Assembly: GCA_938084575.1 (NCBI GenBank)
Contig: CALKFG010000006.1
Coordinates: forward strand, 322,542-386,541
Length of the DNA stretch: 64,000 nucleotides
Reading direction: 5' to 3'
Origin: an uncultured Hyphomonadaceae bacterium
GTDB taxonomy: Bacteria > Pseudomonadota > Alphaproteobacteria > Caulobacterales > Hyphomonadaceae
The notes beneath the pieces are model-generated. The model had not been told where the DNA came from. It was given only the letters and a program-made list of their open reading frames with translations, and did not search any database. Positions 53,543-61,880 of this stretch are shown in pieces; within the stretch, counting starts at the first letter, position 1; the number at the start of each line of letters is the position of its first letter. A program made the position numbers and the translations under genes.

Positions 53543-54652
53543 ATGGATGTCAAAGATGTCACCCCCCGGCTTGGCCTGCCCTATCTGCTGCCGAATCAGG
53601 CCCAGAAGCATGTCACGCTGAATGAAAGCCTGGCCCGGCTCGACTCGCTGGTCATGGCCAGCATTGCCGGTGCGCCGGTCAATACTCCCCCACCCGCACC
53701 TGTCGCCGGCCGCAGCTGGCTGACGGGCGCTGCGCCTACCGGGGACTGGGCCGGCCAGGCTGGTCAGATGGCGACGTTTCTGGACGGGGGATGGCAGTAT
53801 CAGACCCCCCATGCCGGCTGGATCGTCTGGGACGAAGCGGCACGCCAGCTCCGGGTTTATACCGGCGAGGACTGGGTGGCCTTGCCGGGCGGCGCGGGCA
53901 CGCGGGTCCTGCAGGAGATTGAACGGTTTGGCCTGGGCACCCGGGCCGATGCCGCCCTGCCATTCGCCGTGCGGCTGAATCAGGCCCTGTTCGCGGCCCC
54001 TGACCCGGCCGTCGGTGCAACCGGCGATATCCGGATCAGCCTGAACAAGGCGGCCGCGGACGATACGGCCAGCCTGGTGTTCCAGACCGGCTGGTCGGGG
54101 CGCGGTGAAATCGGGCTTGCCGGGGATGACCGGTTCAGCCTGAAAGTCTCGTCGGACGGGGCCGCCTGGCATCAGGGCCTCGTCCTCGATGCCAGCGCCG
54201 GCACGGTTGAAACCGATTTTCACATTGTGCCCCGGCAGGCCGGGCAGCAGGATGTTGGCCTTGCCGGTCAGCCGTTCGGGGATCTTTACCTGACCCGTGC
54301 GCCCTCCATCACCTGCGATGCCCGCAGCAAGCGGGATGTTGCGCCGCTTGCGCGTGATGTCGCCACGGCACTGGTGCAGCATTTACAGCCGGTCCAGTTT
54401 CGCCATGCCGGCGCCGGGCACCTGCATTTCGGGTTTACCGCCCAGCAGGTCCGCGCGGCCCTCGACCAGGCCGGGCAGGGGGATGTCTTCCTGTGGCGTC
54501 TGGCCGATCCGGGCAAGGCCGACAGCGTCCAGATGATCTGTCAGGAAGAGCTCATTTCCGTCCTCGTGTCGTGTCTGCAGCAGCTGATTGACCGGGTCGC
54601 CAGTCTAGAAGGACCACAACATGCGGTTCGACAGCGTCAATCGCGCCAGTAA
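53543..54652 (+). CDS. GTA-type fibre/head-spike protein: DUF2793 with C-terminal S74-like chaperone domain
   Basis: 369 aa from ATG 53543 (MDVKDVTPRLGLPYL). The N-terminal DUF2793 domain covers about residues 1-130 (PNQAQKHVTLNESLARLD; GDWAGQAGQMATFLDGGW; WIVWDEAARQLRVYTG). A beta-rich shaft follows to about 250. The C-terminus resembles a peptidase S74 intramolecular chaperone (CDARSKRDVAPL... HFGFTAQQVRAAL... QEELISVLVSCLQQLIDRV). DUF2793 proteins include the R. capsulatus GTA head-spike protein encoded away from the main cluster (from memory). The usual S74 nucleophile in SDxRxK is Cys258 here. It overlaps the endolysin gene by 32 bases. Confidence 0.8.
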   Translation: MDVKDVTPRLGLPYLLPNQAQKHVTLNESLARLDSLVMASIAGAPVNTPPPAPVAGRSWLTGAAPTGDWAGQAGQMATFLDGGWQYQTPHAGWIVWDEAARQLRVYTGEDWVALPGGAGTRVLQEIERFGLGTRADAALPFAVRLNQALFAAPDPAVGATGDIRISLNKAAADDTASLVFQTGWSGRGEIGLAGDDRFSLKVSSDGAAWHQGLVLDASAGTVETDFHIVPRQAGQQDVGLAGQPFGDLYLTRAPSITCDARSKRDVAPLARDVATALVQHLQPVQFRHAGAGHLHFGFTAQQVRAALDQAGQGDVFLWRLADPGKADSVQMICQEELISVLVSCLQQLIDRVASLEGPQHAVRQRQSRQ

Positions 54653-55049
54653 ACGGCTCGGCGCCACCTGGCGCTGGCCGCATTTCACCATTGCAGAGCT
54701 GTCCTGTCGTTGCGGCGGTCAGTTCTGCCGCGGCAGCTATTGGCACGATGAGGCCGTTCTGGATGGGCTTGAAGCCATGCGCGCCCTGATCGGCCGACCG
54801 CTGGTCATCCTGTCGGGGCATCGTTGCCCCGGTTGGAACTGGGAGGTGGGCGGCGTGGCGGGGTCGCGGCATTTGCGGCTCGCCGCCGACATCGCCGTGG
54901 CGGGCCATGACCGTGAGGCCTTGTACGAGGCGGCCTGCCAGGCCGGCTTTAACGGGCTCGGCCTCGGGCAGGATTTTTTACATGTTGACCGACGCGGCCG
55001 GCCGGCCTGCTGGGTCTATTCCGGGAGTGAAAACCTATGGCAGATCTGA
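54621..55049 (+). CDS. Peptidase M15-type endolysin (zinc D-Ala-D-Ala peptidase fold)
   Basis: 142 aa. M15_3 fold: FTIAELSCRCGGQFC, then SGHRCPGWNWEVGGV, the zinc ligand histidine and aspartate in SRHLRLAADIAVAGHD, and the last histidine in FLHVDRRGR. No signal peptide, so it needs the holin encoded next (13-base overlap). AAGGA lies 8 bases before ATG 54621. In context it is the lysis enzyme releasing GTA particles; a prophage remnant is possible but no integrase or replication genes are near. Confidence 0.82.
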   Translation: MRFDSVNRASKRLGATWRWPHFTIAELSCRCGGQFCRGSYWHDEAVLDGLEAMRALIGRPLVILSGHRCPGWNWEVGGVAGSRHLRLAADIAVAGHDREALYEAACQAGFNGLGLGQDFLHVDRRGRPACWVYSGSENLWQI

Positions 55050-55504
55050 TGTCCCTGGCCGAAAGCGCCGCAGGGGGCGGGCTGTTTGGCCTGTTTGGTA
55101 CCGTGCTGGGCCGGGCCGCGGCTTTTGTCGAGCAACGCCAGGCCATGGCACATGAGGCCGCCCGCTGGGCCCATGAGCTGAAATGGCGAGAACTGGACAT
55201 GAAGGCGCAGGCCGACCGGACACAGGCGGAACAGGCCCTGCAAGAGGTGCGCGGACGCTGGCAGGGCCTTGCCGCATCGATGAAAGCCGACGCCGGCATC
55301 GGCCGCTCCTATCCCTGGGTCGATGCTGTGCGTGGGCTGACCCGGCCGGGCCTGACCGTTCTGCTCTGGCTGATTGCCGGCACCATCTGGACAGGCGCCG
55401 ATACCATCGGCCGGCAGGCGATTATTGAAACCGCGACATTCGCTGCAACGGCTGCCACGCTGTGGTGGTTTGGCGACCGGGGGCCGCGGCGGCCACCGGG
55501 ATGA
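55037..55504 (+). CDS. Phage-type holin (3TM family)
   Basis: 155 aa. An N-terminal hydrophobic stretch (AAGGGLFGLFGTVLGRAAAFVE), then a charged coiled-coil-like region (HELKWRELDMKAQADRTQAEQALQEVRGRW), then YPWVDAVRGLTRPGLTVLLWLIAGTIW and a last hydrophobic helix (IIETATFAATAATLWWFG). This is the holin_3TM layout often paired with M15 or muramidase endolysins in GTAs and phages. GGGAGTG precedes ATG 55037. Confidence 0.8.
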   Translation: MADLMSLAESAAGGGLFGLFGTVLGRAAAFVEQRQAMAHEAARWAHELKWRELDMKAQADRTQAEQALQEVRGRWQGLAASMKADAGIGRSYPWVDAVRGLTRPGLTVLLWLIAGTIWTGADTIGRQAIIETATFAATAATLWWFGDRGPRRPPG

Positions 55505-55537
55505 GGGCGGGCTTTCGGCGGCGGTCCCGACCTCTGG

Positions 55538-56026
55538 TCAGTAGGCGTAATTGACCACCAGGACCGTGCTGCACAGCTCAAACGGGCCGGGTGTGGCGGG
55601 ATCCATTTTGCCGGCGGTGTCGGTAAAGGTCTGCCAGAAGCCATCCATCATGTCGGCATCATCGCTCTGATACCACGCAAACCAGTGATACGGGATGTCT
55701 GTGTCCTGATGGGTTCCGGGCGCGAGCTGGGTCGCGGTAAACGCGCCAAGCGGGCGGCCGGCCCCGAAATCAATCAGCACGCCGCTGTCTTTCAGCGCAG
55801 TGAACACGGCCTTCCAGCCTGTGTCGTACAGCGTGGCAAGCTCGGCCGGGGCGACGTCCGGGCAGGTCCAGTAGGCGTGCTGCTCGAAGCGGTCGGGCGA
55901 CGCGGGTTCGGCCTGCGCCGACAGGCATGACAGGGCGATCGGGGTGGCGAGGCAAGCGAGACCCAGCTGGCGGGTGGCCAGGGTGAGGTGGGGTACAGAT
56001 TTCGACAAAATAGGCTCCTTCAGCAT
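55538..56026 (-). CDS. Secreted protein of unknown function
   Basis: 162 aa from ATG 56026, with AGGTGGGG upstream on its strand. A signal-peptide-like region (LGLACLATPIALSCLSAQAEPA) ends near residue 41. The mature 120 residues contain ALSC-independent cysteines in YWTCPD and FELCSTVL that could form a disulfide, and an aromatic stretch PYHWFAWYQSDDADMMDGFW. No family recognised. It lies between the holin (convergent) and uvrB (divergent). Confidence 0.6.
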   Translation of the reverse strand: MLKEPILSKSVPHLTLATRQLGLACLATPIALSCLSAQAEPASPDRFEQHAYWTCPDVAPAELATLYDTGWKAVFTALKDSGVLIDFGAGRPLGAFTATQLAPGTHQDTDIPYHWFAWYQSDDADMMDGFWQTFTDTAGKMDPATPGPFELCSTVLVVNYAY

Positions 56027-56131
56027 CAACCCCACCTGCGATCATTAGTCGGTGATCACGTCAAACAAGGCAAGCTCGGCCGGGGCGGCCCGCCGCATTG
56101 CGGAATCTGCTGGCTGGTCTAGATCAGAGGC

Positions 56132-58318
56132 ATGGCAGTCAAACCTCCTCTCGGCCTCCCCGATATCGGCGCCGCCCTGCAGCTGGATGGCGCCGCCATT
56201 GATGCGGTGGGCGGGCTGCCAAGCAGTGACTGGACCCCCCACCGGCCGGACCGGCGCTGGGAAAAGCTCGAGGGGGGCAAAGCCTTCCGGCTTGAGGCAC
56301 CCTATCAGCCGGCGGGCGATCAGCGCACCGCTATTCCTGAACTTGTTGCCGGGCTGGAGGCGGAAGAACGCGACCAGGTGCTGCTTGGGGCGACCGGCAC
56401 CGGCAAGACCTTCACCATGGCCAAGATCATCGAGGCGACCCAGCGTCCGGCCCTGATCCTCGCCCCGAACAAGACCCTGGCCGCGCAGCTTTATGGCGAG
56501 TTCCGGTCCTTCTTTCCGGACAATGCGGTCGAGTATTTTGTGTCCTATTATGACTATTACCAGCCGGAGGCCTATGTGCCGCGCCGGGATCTCTACATCG
56601 AGAAAGAAAGCTCTATCAACGAGGCGATCGACCGGATGCGCCATTCCGCGACCCGTTCCATCCTCGAACGCGATGATGTCATCATCATCGCCTCTGTCTC
56701 GTGTATTTATGGCATCGGGTCGGTCGAAACCTATACGTCGATGACCCAGAAAGTGGAGGCCGGGCAGCGGATCGATCCGCGCGAGGTCACGCAGATCCTG
56801 GTCGCCCTGCAATATACGCGCAATGATACCGGGTTCGCCCGGGGCACCTTCCGGCTCAAGGGCGATGTCCTCGACATCTTCCCGGCGCATTATGAGGACC
56901 GCGCCTGGAAGCTGTCGTTTTTTGGCGATGAGCTGGAGAAGATTGTCGAATTCGACCCCCTGACCGGGCGCACCATTCAGGCCCTGCCGGCGATCAAGCT
57001 TTATGCCAATTCGCACTATGTCACGCCGCGCCCAACCCTGAACCAGGCCATTGAGAGCATCAAGCAGGAGCTGAAACTGACGCTCAGCCACTTTCAGAAG
57101 GAAGGCAAGCTGCTCGAGGCCCAGCGGATCGAACAGCGGGTGACCTATGATCTGGAAATGCTGGCCGCGACCGGGTCGTGCAACGGCATTGAGAATTATT
57201 CCCGTTACCTGACCGGTCGCAAGCCCGGCGACCCGCCGCCGACCATGTTCGAATACCTGCCTGACAATGCCATTGTGTTCACGGATGAGAGCCATCAGAC
57301 CGTGCCCCAGATTGGCGGCATGTTCCGCGGCGATTTCAATCGCAAGCGCACCCTGGCGGAGTTTGGCTTTCGCCTGCCCAGCTGCATGGACAACCGGCCA
57401 CTGAAATTCGCCGAATGGGATGCCATGCGTCCCCAGACCGTGCACGTTTCGGCAACGCCGGGCCCGTGGGAACTGGACCGGACAGGCGGTGTTTTTACCG
57501 AACAGGTCATTCGCCCGACCGGCCTGCTCGATCCGCCCGTCGAGGTCCGGCCGGTCTCGACCGGAACAACCAACCAGGTCGATGACCTGACGGCAGAGAT
57601 CCGCGAGACCACCGCGCGCGGGCACCGCACCCTGGTCACCACGCTGACCAAGAAGATGGCCGAGGACCTGACCGAATATCTGCACGAGCAGGGTATTCGC
57701 GTACGCTATATGCATTCCGATATCGATACGGTGGAGCGGATTGAGATCATTCGCGACCTGCGCCTCGGGGCGTTCGACGTGCTGGTGGGAATCAACCTGC
57801 TGCGCGAGGGGCTGGATATTCCCGAATGCGGCCTGGTGGGTATTCTGGACGCCGACAAGGAGGGGTTCCTGCGCTCGGAGACCTCGCTGGTCCAGACCAT
57901 TGGCCGGGCCGCCCGCAACGCCGAGGCGCGGGTGATCCTGTATGCCGACCGGGTGACCGGGTCGATGTCGCGGGCGATGCTGGAGACCGAGCGACGCCGG
58001 ACCAAGCAGGCAGCGTATAATGAGGCGCATGGGATCACCCCGACCACGATCCAGCGGGCGGTGGCGGACATCCTGGGCGAACTCGGCGAGTCGCGGGCCG
58101 GCAAGAGCCAGCAGCTCAAGGGCGGACGGTCCCGCCGGCTGCGCGAGATCGCCGAGGACGGTGCGCCGTTCAGGCCGGCTGCCGGCCACAATCTGAAAAC
58201 GGTGATTGCCGACCTCGAAAAGAAGATGCGGGAATCGGCCGCCAATCTGGAATTTGAAGAGGCCGCCCGGCTGCGCGACGAGGTGTCCCGGCTGCGGGAA
58301 GAGGAGCTTGGCCTGTAG
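56132..58318 (+). CDS. uvrB: Excinuclease ABC subunit B
   Basis: 728 aa, slightly longer than usual at the N-terminus. Walker [16 protein letters not shown], the DNA-gripping beta-hairpin [16 protein letters not shown], the DESH box [14 protein letters not shown], helicase motif [11 protein letters not shown] and a C-terminal UVR domain ([28 protein letters not shown]). It verifies damage and loads UvrC in nucleotide excision repair. I saw no alphaproteobacterial LexA box (GTTC-N7-GTTC) in the short upstream gap. Confidence 0.96.
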   Translation: MAVKPPLGLPDIGAALQLDGAAIDAVGGLPSSDWTPHRPDRRWEKLEGGKAFRLEAPYQPAGDQRTAIPELVAGLEAEERDQVLLGATGTGKTFTMAKIIEATQRPALILAPNKTLAAQLYGEFRSFFPDNAVEYFVSYYDYYQPEAYVPRRDLYIEKESSINEAIDRMRHSATRSILERDDVIIIASVSCIYGIGSVETYTSMTQKVEAGQRIDPREVTQILVALQYTRNDTGFARGTFRLKGDVLDIFPAHYEDRAWKLSFFGDELEKIVEFDPLTGRTIQALPAIKLYANSHYVTPRPTLNQAIESIKQELKLTLSHFQKEGKLLEAQRIEQRVTYDLEMLAATGSCNGIENYSRYLTGRKPGDPPPTMFEYLPDNAIVFTDESHQTVPQIGGMFRGDFNRKRTLAEFGFRLPSCMDNRPLKFAEWDAMRPQTVHVSATPGPWELDRTGGVFTEQVIRPTGLLDPPVEVRPVSTGTTNQVDDLTAEIRETTARGHRTLVTTLTKKMAEDLTEYLHEQGIRVRYMHSDIDTVERIEIIRDLRLGAFDVLVGINLLREGLDIPECGLVGILDADKEGFLRSETSLVQTIGRAARNAEARVILYADRVTGSMSRAMLETERRRTKQAAYNEAHGITPTTIQRAVADILGELGESRAGKSQQLKGGRSRRLREIAEDGAPFRPAAGHNLKTVIADLEKKMRESAANLEFEEAARLRDEVSRLREEELGL

Positions 58319-58392
58319 GGTGGCCGTGCGGGCGCCGGGGCAGGGCTTTCCTTTTTCTGCAAACGCGCAAGACTGGCACCGGGAGGTGCTGA

Positions 58393-59304
58393 ATGTTCGA
58401 CCATATCCTTTACGAGACCGAGAAGGGGCGGGCGCGGATCACGCTGAACCGGCCTGACAAGCTGAACGCGCTCACCCTGGCGATGCAGGCCGAGCTGAGC
58501 GAGGCCCTGTGGCAGGCCGACAATGATCGTCGCGTGCACGCGGTGATCCTGAAGGGCGCCGGGCGCGGATTTTCTGCCGGTTATGACCTGTCCGGCGGAC
58601 CAGGTGTCGCGGTCTCGCGGATCGACACCCCGCCCGAGCAGCAGCGGGGCTACCGGCGCATTGATGACGATATCTGGCAGCTCGAACGTGGCCAGCGCTA
58701 CCGCATGGCCCTGTTCGACATGCACAAGCCCGTCATCGCCCAGATTCACGGGCCGTGCATGGCTGGTGGCACCGACCTTGCCCTGCTGTGCGATATGGTG
58801 GTGATTGCCGAGGACGCCACGGTTGGCTTTCCCGCTGGCCGGAATCTTGGCGTCCTGCCCAATCCGATGTGGCTTTACCATGTCGGCCCGCAATGGACGA
58901 AACGGCTGATGCTGACCGGGGATTCCGTCACCGGCACGGAAGCCGCCCAGCTCGGTTTCGCGATGAAGGCGGTCCCGACGGCGCTTTTGGAGGCCGAGGT
59001 CGAAGGCCTCGCCGACCGGCTGGCACTGGTTGATCCGGATATTCTGGCCGGCAATAAGCGGGCGGTGAATCTCGGCCTCGAACTGATGGGCGCGCGAACC
59101 CTGCAGCGCCTGGCGGCCGAGACCGACGGCCGGGGGCATCAGGCCGACTCGGCTCGCGCCTTTATGAAACGGATTGGCGAGATTGGCCTCAAGGCGGCGC
59201 TGCGCGAGCGCGATGCGCCCTTCGGCGACGGCCGCGCCCGGGTTGCCGGACCGGAAACCCGGACGGCAGAGGGCCATCTGACGGATCCCGACGAAGCGCC
59301 CTGA
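58393..59304 (+). CDS. Enoyl-CoA hydratase/isomerase family protein
   Basis: 303 aa. Crotonase fold: ARITLNRPDKLNALTLAMQAEL, RGFSAGYDLSGG and the oxyanion segment HGPCMAGGTDLALLCDMVVIAE. At the two classical hydratase glutamates it has aspartate (TDL) and alanine (PAG), so plain enoyl hydration is doubtful. A C-terminal extension is rich in charged residues. GGGAGG precedes ATG 58393. Substrate unknown. Confidence 0.8.
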   Translation: MFDHILYETEKGRARITLNRPDKLNALTLAMQAELSEALWQADNDRRVHAVILKGAGRGFSAGYDLSGGPGVAVSRIDTPPEQQRGYRRIDDDIWQLERGQRYRMALFDMHKPVIAQIHGPCMAGGTDLALLCDMVVIAEDATVGFPAGRNLGVLPNPMWLYHVGPQWTKRLMLTGDSVTGTEAAQLGFAMKAVPTALLEAEVEGLADRLALVDPDILAGNKRAVNLGLELMGARTLQRLAAETDGRGHQADSARAFMKRIGEIGLKAALRERDAPFGDGRARVAGPETRTAEGHLTDPDEAP

Positions 59305-59307
59305 TGC

Positions 59308-59340
59308 AAAAAGGCCGTCCGGGATCCGGACGGCCTTCGT
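59308..59340 (-). terminator. Intrinsic terminator (best on minus strand)
   Basis: A perfect 12-bp stem, AAGGCCGTCCGG (59311-59322) with CCGGACGGCCTT (59326-59337), and a 3-base loop. On the minus strand the stem runs into T5 (AAAAA at 59308-59312 on plus), a canonical terminator for the small-ORF/RcnB transcript. It may also end the plus-strand crotonase transcript, though no T-run follows on that strand. Confidence 0.85.
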
Positions 59341-59395
59341 GAGCCGGCTTGGCTCCTTGAATTCTGACAGCGTTCAACCGACTGTCCTGCGTGCC

Positions 59396-59476
59396 TTAAA
59401 GGGCTCGCGGAGGCTGCTCCACAAGACCAATATGACAAACGAATCCAATCGCCTCACCTGGTTTCTCACTCGACAT
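59396..59476 (-). CDS. 26-codon small ORF behind a perfect extended Shine-Dalgarno
   Basis: ATG at 59476-59474 and TAA at 59398-59396, below the ORF-track cutoff. The peptide begins MSSEKPGEAIGFVCHIGL and ends in a proline pair and RAL. Directly upstream is GAAAGGAGGTGATCCA, complementary over 16 bases to the 16S rRNA 3' end, with GGAGG 7 bases from the ATG. Downstream is the minus-strand terminator. Signal spacing and terminator together argue for a translated small protein or a translated leader. No family recognised; no close second gene follows. Confidence 0.55.
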   Translation of the reverse strand: MSSEKPGEAIGFVCHIGLVEQPPRAL

Positions 59477-59492
59477 TGGATCACCTCCTTTC
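59477..59492 (-). promoter_or_regulatory. Extended Shine-Dalgarno (full anti-SD complement)
   Basis: On the minus strand the bases read GAAAGGAGGTGATCCA immediately before the small-ORF ATG. On the plus strand this is TGGATCACCTCCTTTC, identical to a 16S rRNA 3' end, but the bases before it (CTCGACAT) do not continue as 16S. Far stronger than any other ribosome site in the window. Confidence 0.75.
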
Positions 59493-59592
59493 AGTTGTTG
59501 AACAGAACCCGGCGCGTATGCCCGGGTCCTGTGAGCTAGGCATGATTCCCCTTAAAAGAAAGATAAACATCGTCACACCGGGCGTTTTTTCG

Positions 59593-60513
59593 TCAATTTG
59601 CCAGAGCCCCGATCACCAGGCCGATAATGGCACCCGTTGCAATCGAGGTCAGCACGGCATCACCCGATCCGTAATCATAGACCCAGTGATGGCCATGCGG
59701 CGGGTCATACAGGTTGTAATAGGCGTAATCGGCCAGGATGATGGTGTCGTGATGATAGGCATAATGCCCGCCAATATGGTGACGCGGGACGTAAGTGGGC
59801 CGGTAATACGGGCCATGTGACAGCCCCTGGCGATAATAACGGGGCCGGTAGGGCCGGTAATTGCTGTAGCTGCGATAGGGATAGGCATGCTGGCGGGCAT
59901 GGCGATGACCGTGGTGGTCCCTGCGCTCGGCCTGGTGGCGTCGGTGGTCGCGGTCCCGCCTGTGGTCCCGGTTGCTCCGGTGCCGGTCTGCATGAGCCCT
60001 GTGGTCGTCGCGACTGTGGTGGCGCGGCGTGCGATCGCGACGGTCATGGCGCTCGGCCCGGTCCGCGTGCCGGTCATGCGCGCCACGATGATCCCGGTCA
60101 CTGCGATCCCGGTCACTGCGATGGTCGCGGTCACTGCGATCCCGGTCACCGCGATGGTCGCGGTCCCGTCTGTCGTGACGGGCCTCCCGGTCGCGGCGGT
60201 CTGACCGGTCGTCGCGGCGTCCTCTGTCGTCCCTTTCGCGGCGGTCGGCATAGACGGGCCGGGCCTGCTGATCGGCCCCGAGCAGGCGCTGTGGCGTGAC
60301 ATCCCGTTCACCGCGAAGGCGGGCGCCCGGGGTCCCGGCCTGATCCCGGGGGCGGCGCGCACCGCTCTGGCGATCGCCGCCCTCATTACCGCGGTCGCGT
60401 TCGACCCGCTGGGGCCGCTCCCGGTCGGGTCCAGCCAGGGCCATTGGCACCAGACAGGTCGTGCTCATGGCAAGAACGGCGAGGATGCGGGTGAGGGCTG
60501 TCTGGGTGATCAT
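59593..60513 (-). CDS. RcnB-family exported protein with long Arg/Asp/His repeat region
   Basis: 306 aa from ATG 60513, with GGAGG 7 bases upstream; the track start at 61149 runs through arfB and is wrong. A signal peptide (ILAVLAMSTTCLVPMALA) is followed by about 190 residues of low-complexity RDRDHR/SDRDHR type, very rich in histidine. A C-terminal Tyr/His-rich part leads to the RcnB signature DPPHGHHWVYDYGSGDAVLTSIATGAIIGLVIG. RcnB proteins act in nickel/cobalt homeostasis in the periplasm; the His-rich region could bind metal. The small ORF follows on the same strand. Confidence 0.8.
   Translation of the reverse strand: MITQTALTRILAVLAMSTTCLVPMALAGPDRERPQRVERDRGNEGGDRQSGARRPRDQAGTPGARLRGERDVTPQRLLGADQQARPVYADRRERDDRGRRDDRSDRRDREARHDRRDRDHRGDRDRSDRDHRSDRDRSDRDHRGAHDRHADRAERHDRRDRTPRHHSRDDHRAHADRHRSNRDHRRDRDHRRHQAERRDHHGHRHARQHAYPYRSYSNYRPYRPRYYRQGLSHGPYYRPTYVPRHHIGGHYAYHHDTIILADYAYYNLYDPPHGHHWVYDYGSGDAVLTSIATGAIIGLVIGALAN
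60088..60171. repeat. Tandem 15/18-bp repeat in the RcnB-like gene
   Basis: Alternating units such as GATCCCGGTCACTGC (15 bases) and GATGGTCGCGGTCACTGC (18 bases), a compound period of 33, with at least five units. On the coding strand they give the RDRDHR-type peptide repeat in frame, so copy-number change would lengthen or shorten the protein without frameshift. Confidence 0.75.
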
Positions 60514-60594
60514 GTCTGGCCTCCATGTCTGGCAGGATCGTTTGGTTAGCCTATAGTTGCCGCCTGAATGGGTGCTGAATGGAGCTTTCATGTT

Positions 60595-61023
60595 ATGGAC
60601 GATGATCTCCGGATCACACCAAAGCTGCGGCTTGCCGCCTGGGAGCTGAGCGAGCGCTTTATTCGGGCCTCCGGGCCGGGCGGCCAGAATGTCAATAAGG
60701 TGTCGAGCGCGGTCCAGCTGCGCTGGAATCTTGAGGCCAGCGCCTTGCCCGCAGACGTCAAGGCGCGGTTCCGCCGGCGCTACCGGGCACGCCTCACCCA
60801 GGAGGGCGATATCATCATCGAGGCCCGGCAGCATCGCCACCAGGCCCAGAACCGGGCCGAGGCGCGCACCCGGCTGGCCGGGATGATCCGGGAGGTGGCG
60901 GAGCCCCCCAAACCGCGCAAGCCGACCCGGCCGACACAGGGGTCGGTGCGGCGCCGGCTCAAGGCCAAAAAGGTGCGCGGCGAGGTCAAGGCCCTGCGGG
61001 GGCGGATCGAAAGCGACGATTGA
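60595..61023 (+). CDS. arfB: Alternative ribosome-rescue factor ArfB
   Basis: 142 aa from ATG 60595. An N-terminal GGQ domain (RFIRASGPGGQNVNKVSSAVQLRW) hydrolyses peptidyl-tRNA on stalled ribosomes. The C-terminal tail is strongly basic (PRKPTRPTQGSVRRRLKAKKVRGEVKALRGR), as needed to occupy the empty mRNA channel. Size and lack of stop-codon recognition domains separate it from RF1/RF2. Confidence 0.92.
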   Translation: MDDDLRITPKLRLAAWELSERFIRASGPGGQNVNKVSSAVQLRWNLEASALPADVKARFRRRYRARLTQEGDIIIEARQHRHQAQNRAEARTRLAGMIREVAEPPKPRKPTRPTQGSVRRRLKAKKVRGEVKALRGRIESDD

Positions 61024-61143
61024 GCCGTGCGCTGTCGGGGTGCCGGTCAGCCGGCCTCTTGCCGTCGGTCCGGCAAGCGGCTTTGATGCGGGCTGGCAAG
61101 GGATCGGACCTGACATGTGGATCCGGACAAGACGGAGTAGAGG

Positions 61144-61875
61144 ATGCAACTGGATTTTTCGGGCCAGACCGCCCGGGTCGTGGGCGGATCGAGCGGGATT
61201 GGCAATGGGGTGGCCCAGGCCCTGCGCGCGGCAGGGGCTAAGGTCGAGGTCTGGGGCACGCGCGCCACGGCCGCGGACTATCAGGGTGTCGATGGCAGCG
61301 ACCTGACCGGCCTGTCTTACTGTCAGGTTGACGTGTCAGACCCGGTCGCCATCGCGGCGGTGCCTGTGCCGGATCGGCTGGATATCCTTGTCCTGTGCCA
61401 GGGCACGGTGCGCTATGGCGGCGAAGAGTTCACGCCGGAAGGCTGGGCCGCGGTGATGGACGTCAATATCACCTCTGTGATGGATTGTGCCCGCCACTGT
61501 TTCCCCGCTCTCAAGGCCGCCGGGGGACGCGTCATCATCGTGTCCTCGGTCGCCGGTTTTAATGCCACCGTGGGCAATCCGGCCTATGCGGCGTCCAAGC
61601 ATGCCGCCGTTGGACTGACCAAGACGCTCGGTGCGGCCTGGGCGCGGGACGGGGTCCGGGTCAACGGTCTGGCCCCCGGCCTCGTCGATACCAAGCTGAC
61701 CCGGGTGACAACACAGAATGAGAAAAGGCTGGCCGGGGCCCTGCGCGGGATCCCCCAGGGCCGGCTGGGCACGCCGGCCGACATGGCCGGCGTGGTCCTG
61801 TTCCTGGCCTCGCCCCTGGCCGCCTATGTCACCGGCCAGACCCTGATCGCGGATGGTGGTCTCAGCCTGCAATAG
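61144..61875 (+). CDS. Short-chain dehydrogenase/reductase
   Basis: 243 aa. An unusual glycine motif VVGGSSGIGNGVA in place of TGxxxGIG, the NAG position replaced by LCQGT, catalytic serine in VIIVSSVAGF and YAASK with the catalytic Tyr and Lys. It ends LIADGGLSL. The coenzyme is probably NAD(P)H; substrate unknown. GTAGAGG precedes ATG 61144. Convergent with sodC, 5 bases apart. Confidence 0.88.
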   Translation: MQLDFSGQTARVVGGSSGIGNGVAQALRAAGAKVEVWGTRATAADYQGVDGSDLTGLSYCQVDVSDPVAIAAVPVPDRLDILVLCQGTVRYGGEEFTPEGWAAVMDVNITSVMDCARHCFPALKAAGGRVIIVSSVAGFNATVGNPAYAASKHAAVGLTKTLGAAWARDGVRVNGLAPGLVDTKLTRVTTQNEKRLAGALRGIPQGRLGTPADMAGVVLFLASPLAAYVTGQTLIADGGLSLQ

Positions 61876-61880
61876 CCCTG

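Noticed and set aside
56040-56131. LexA box before uvrB
   Set aside because: No GTTC-N7-GTTC pattern is present in the gap.
59477-59492. TGGATCACCTCCTTTC on the plus strand as the 3' end of a 16S rRNA gene fragment
   Set aside because: The bases before it do not continue as 16S sequence, and no other rRNA segment is nearby. The minus-strand reading as a Shine-Dalgarno before a start codon explains it better.
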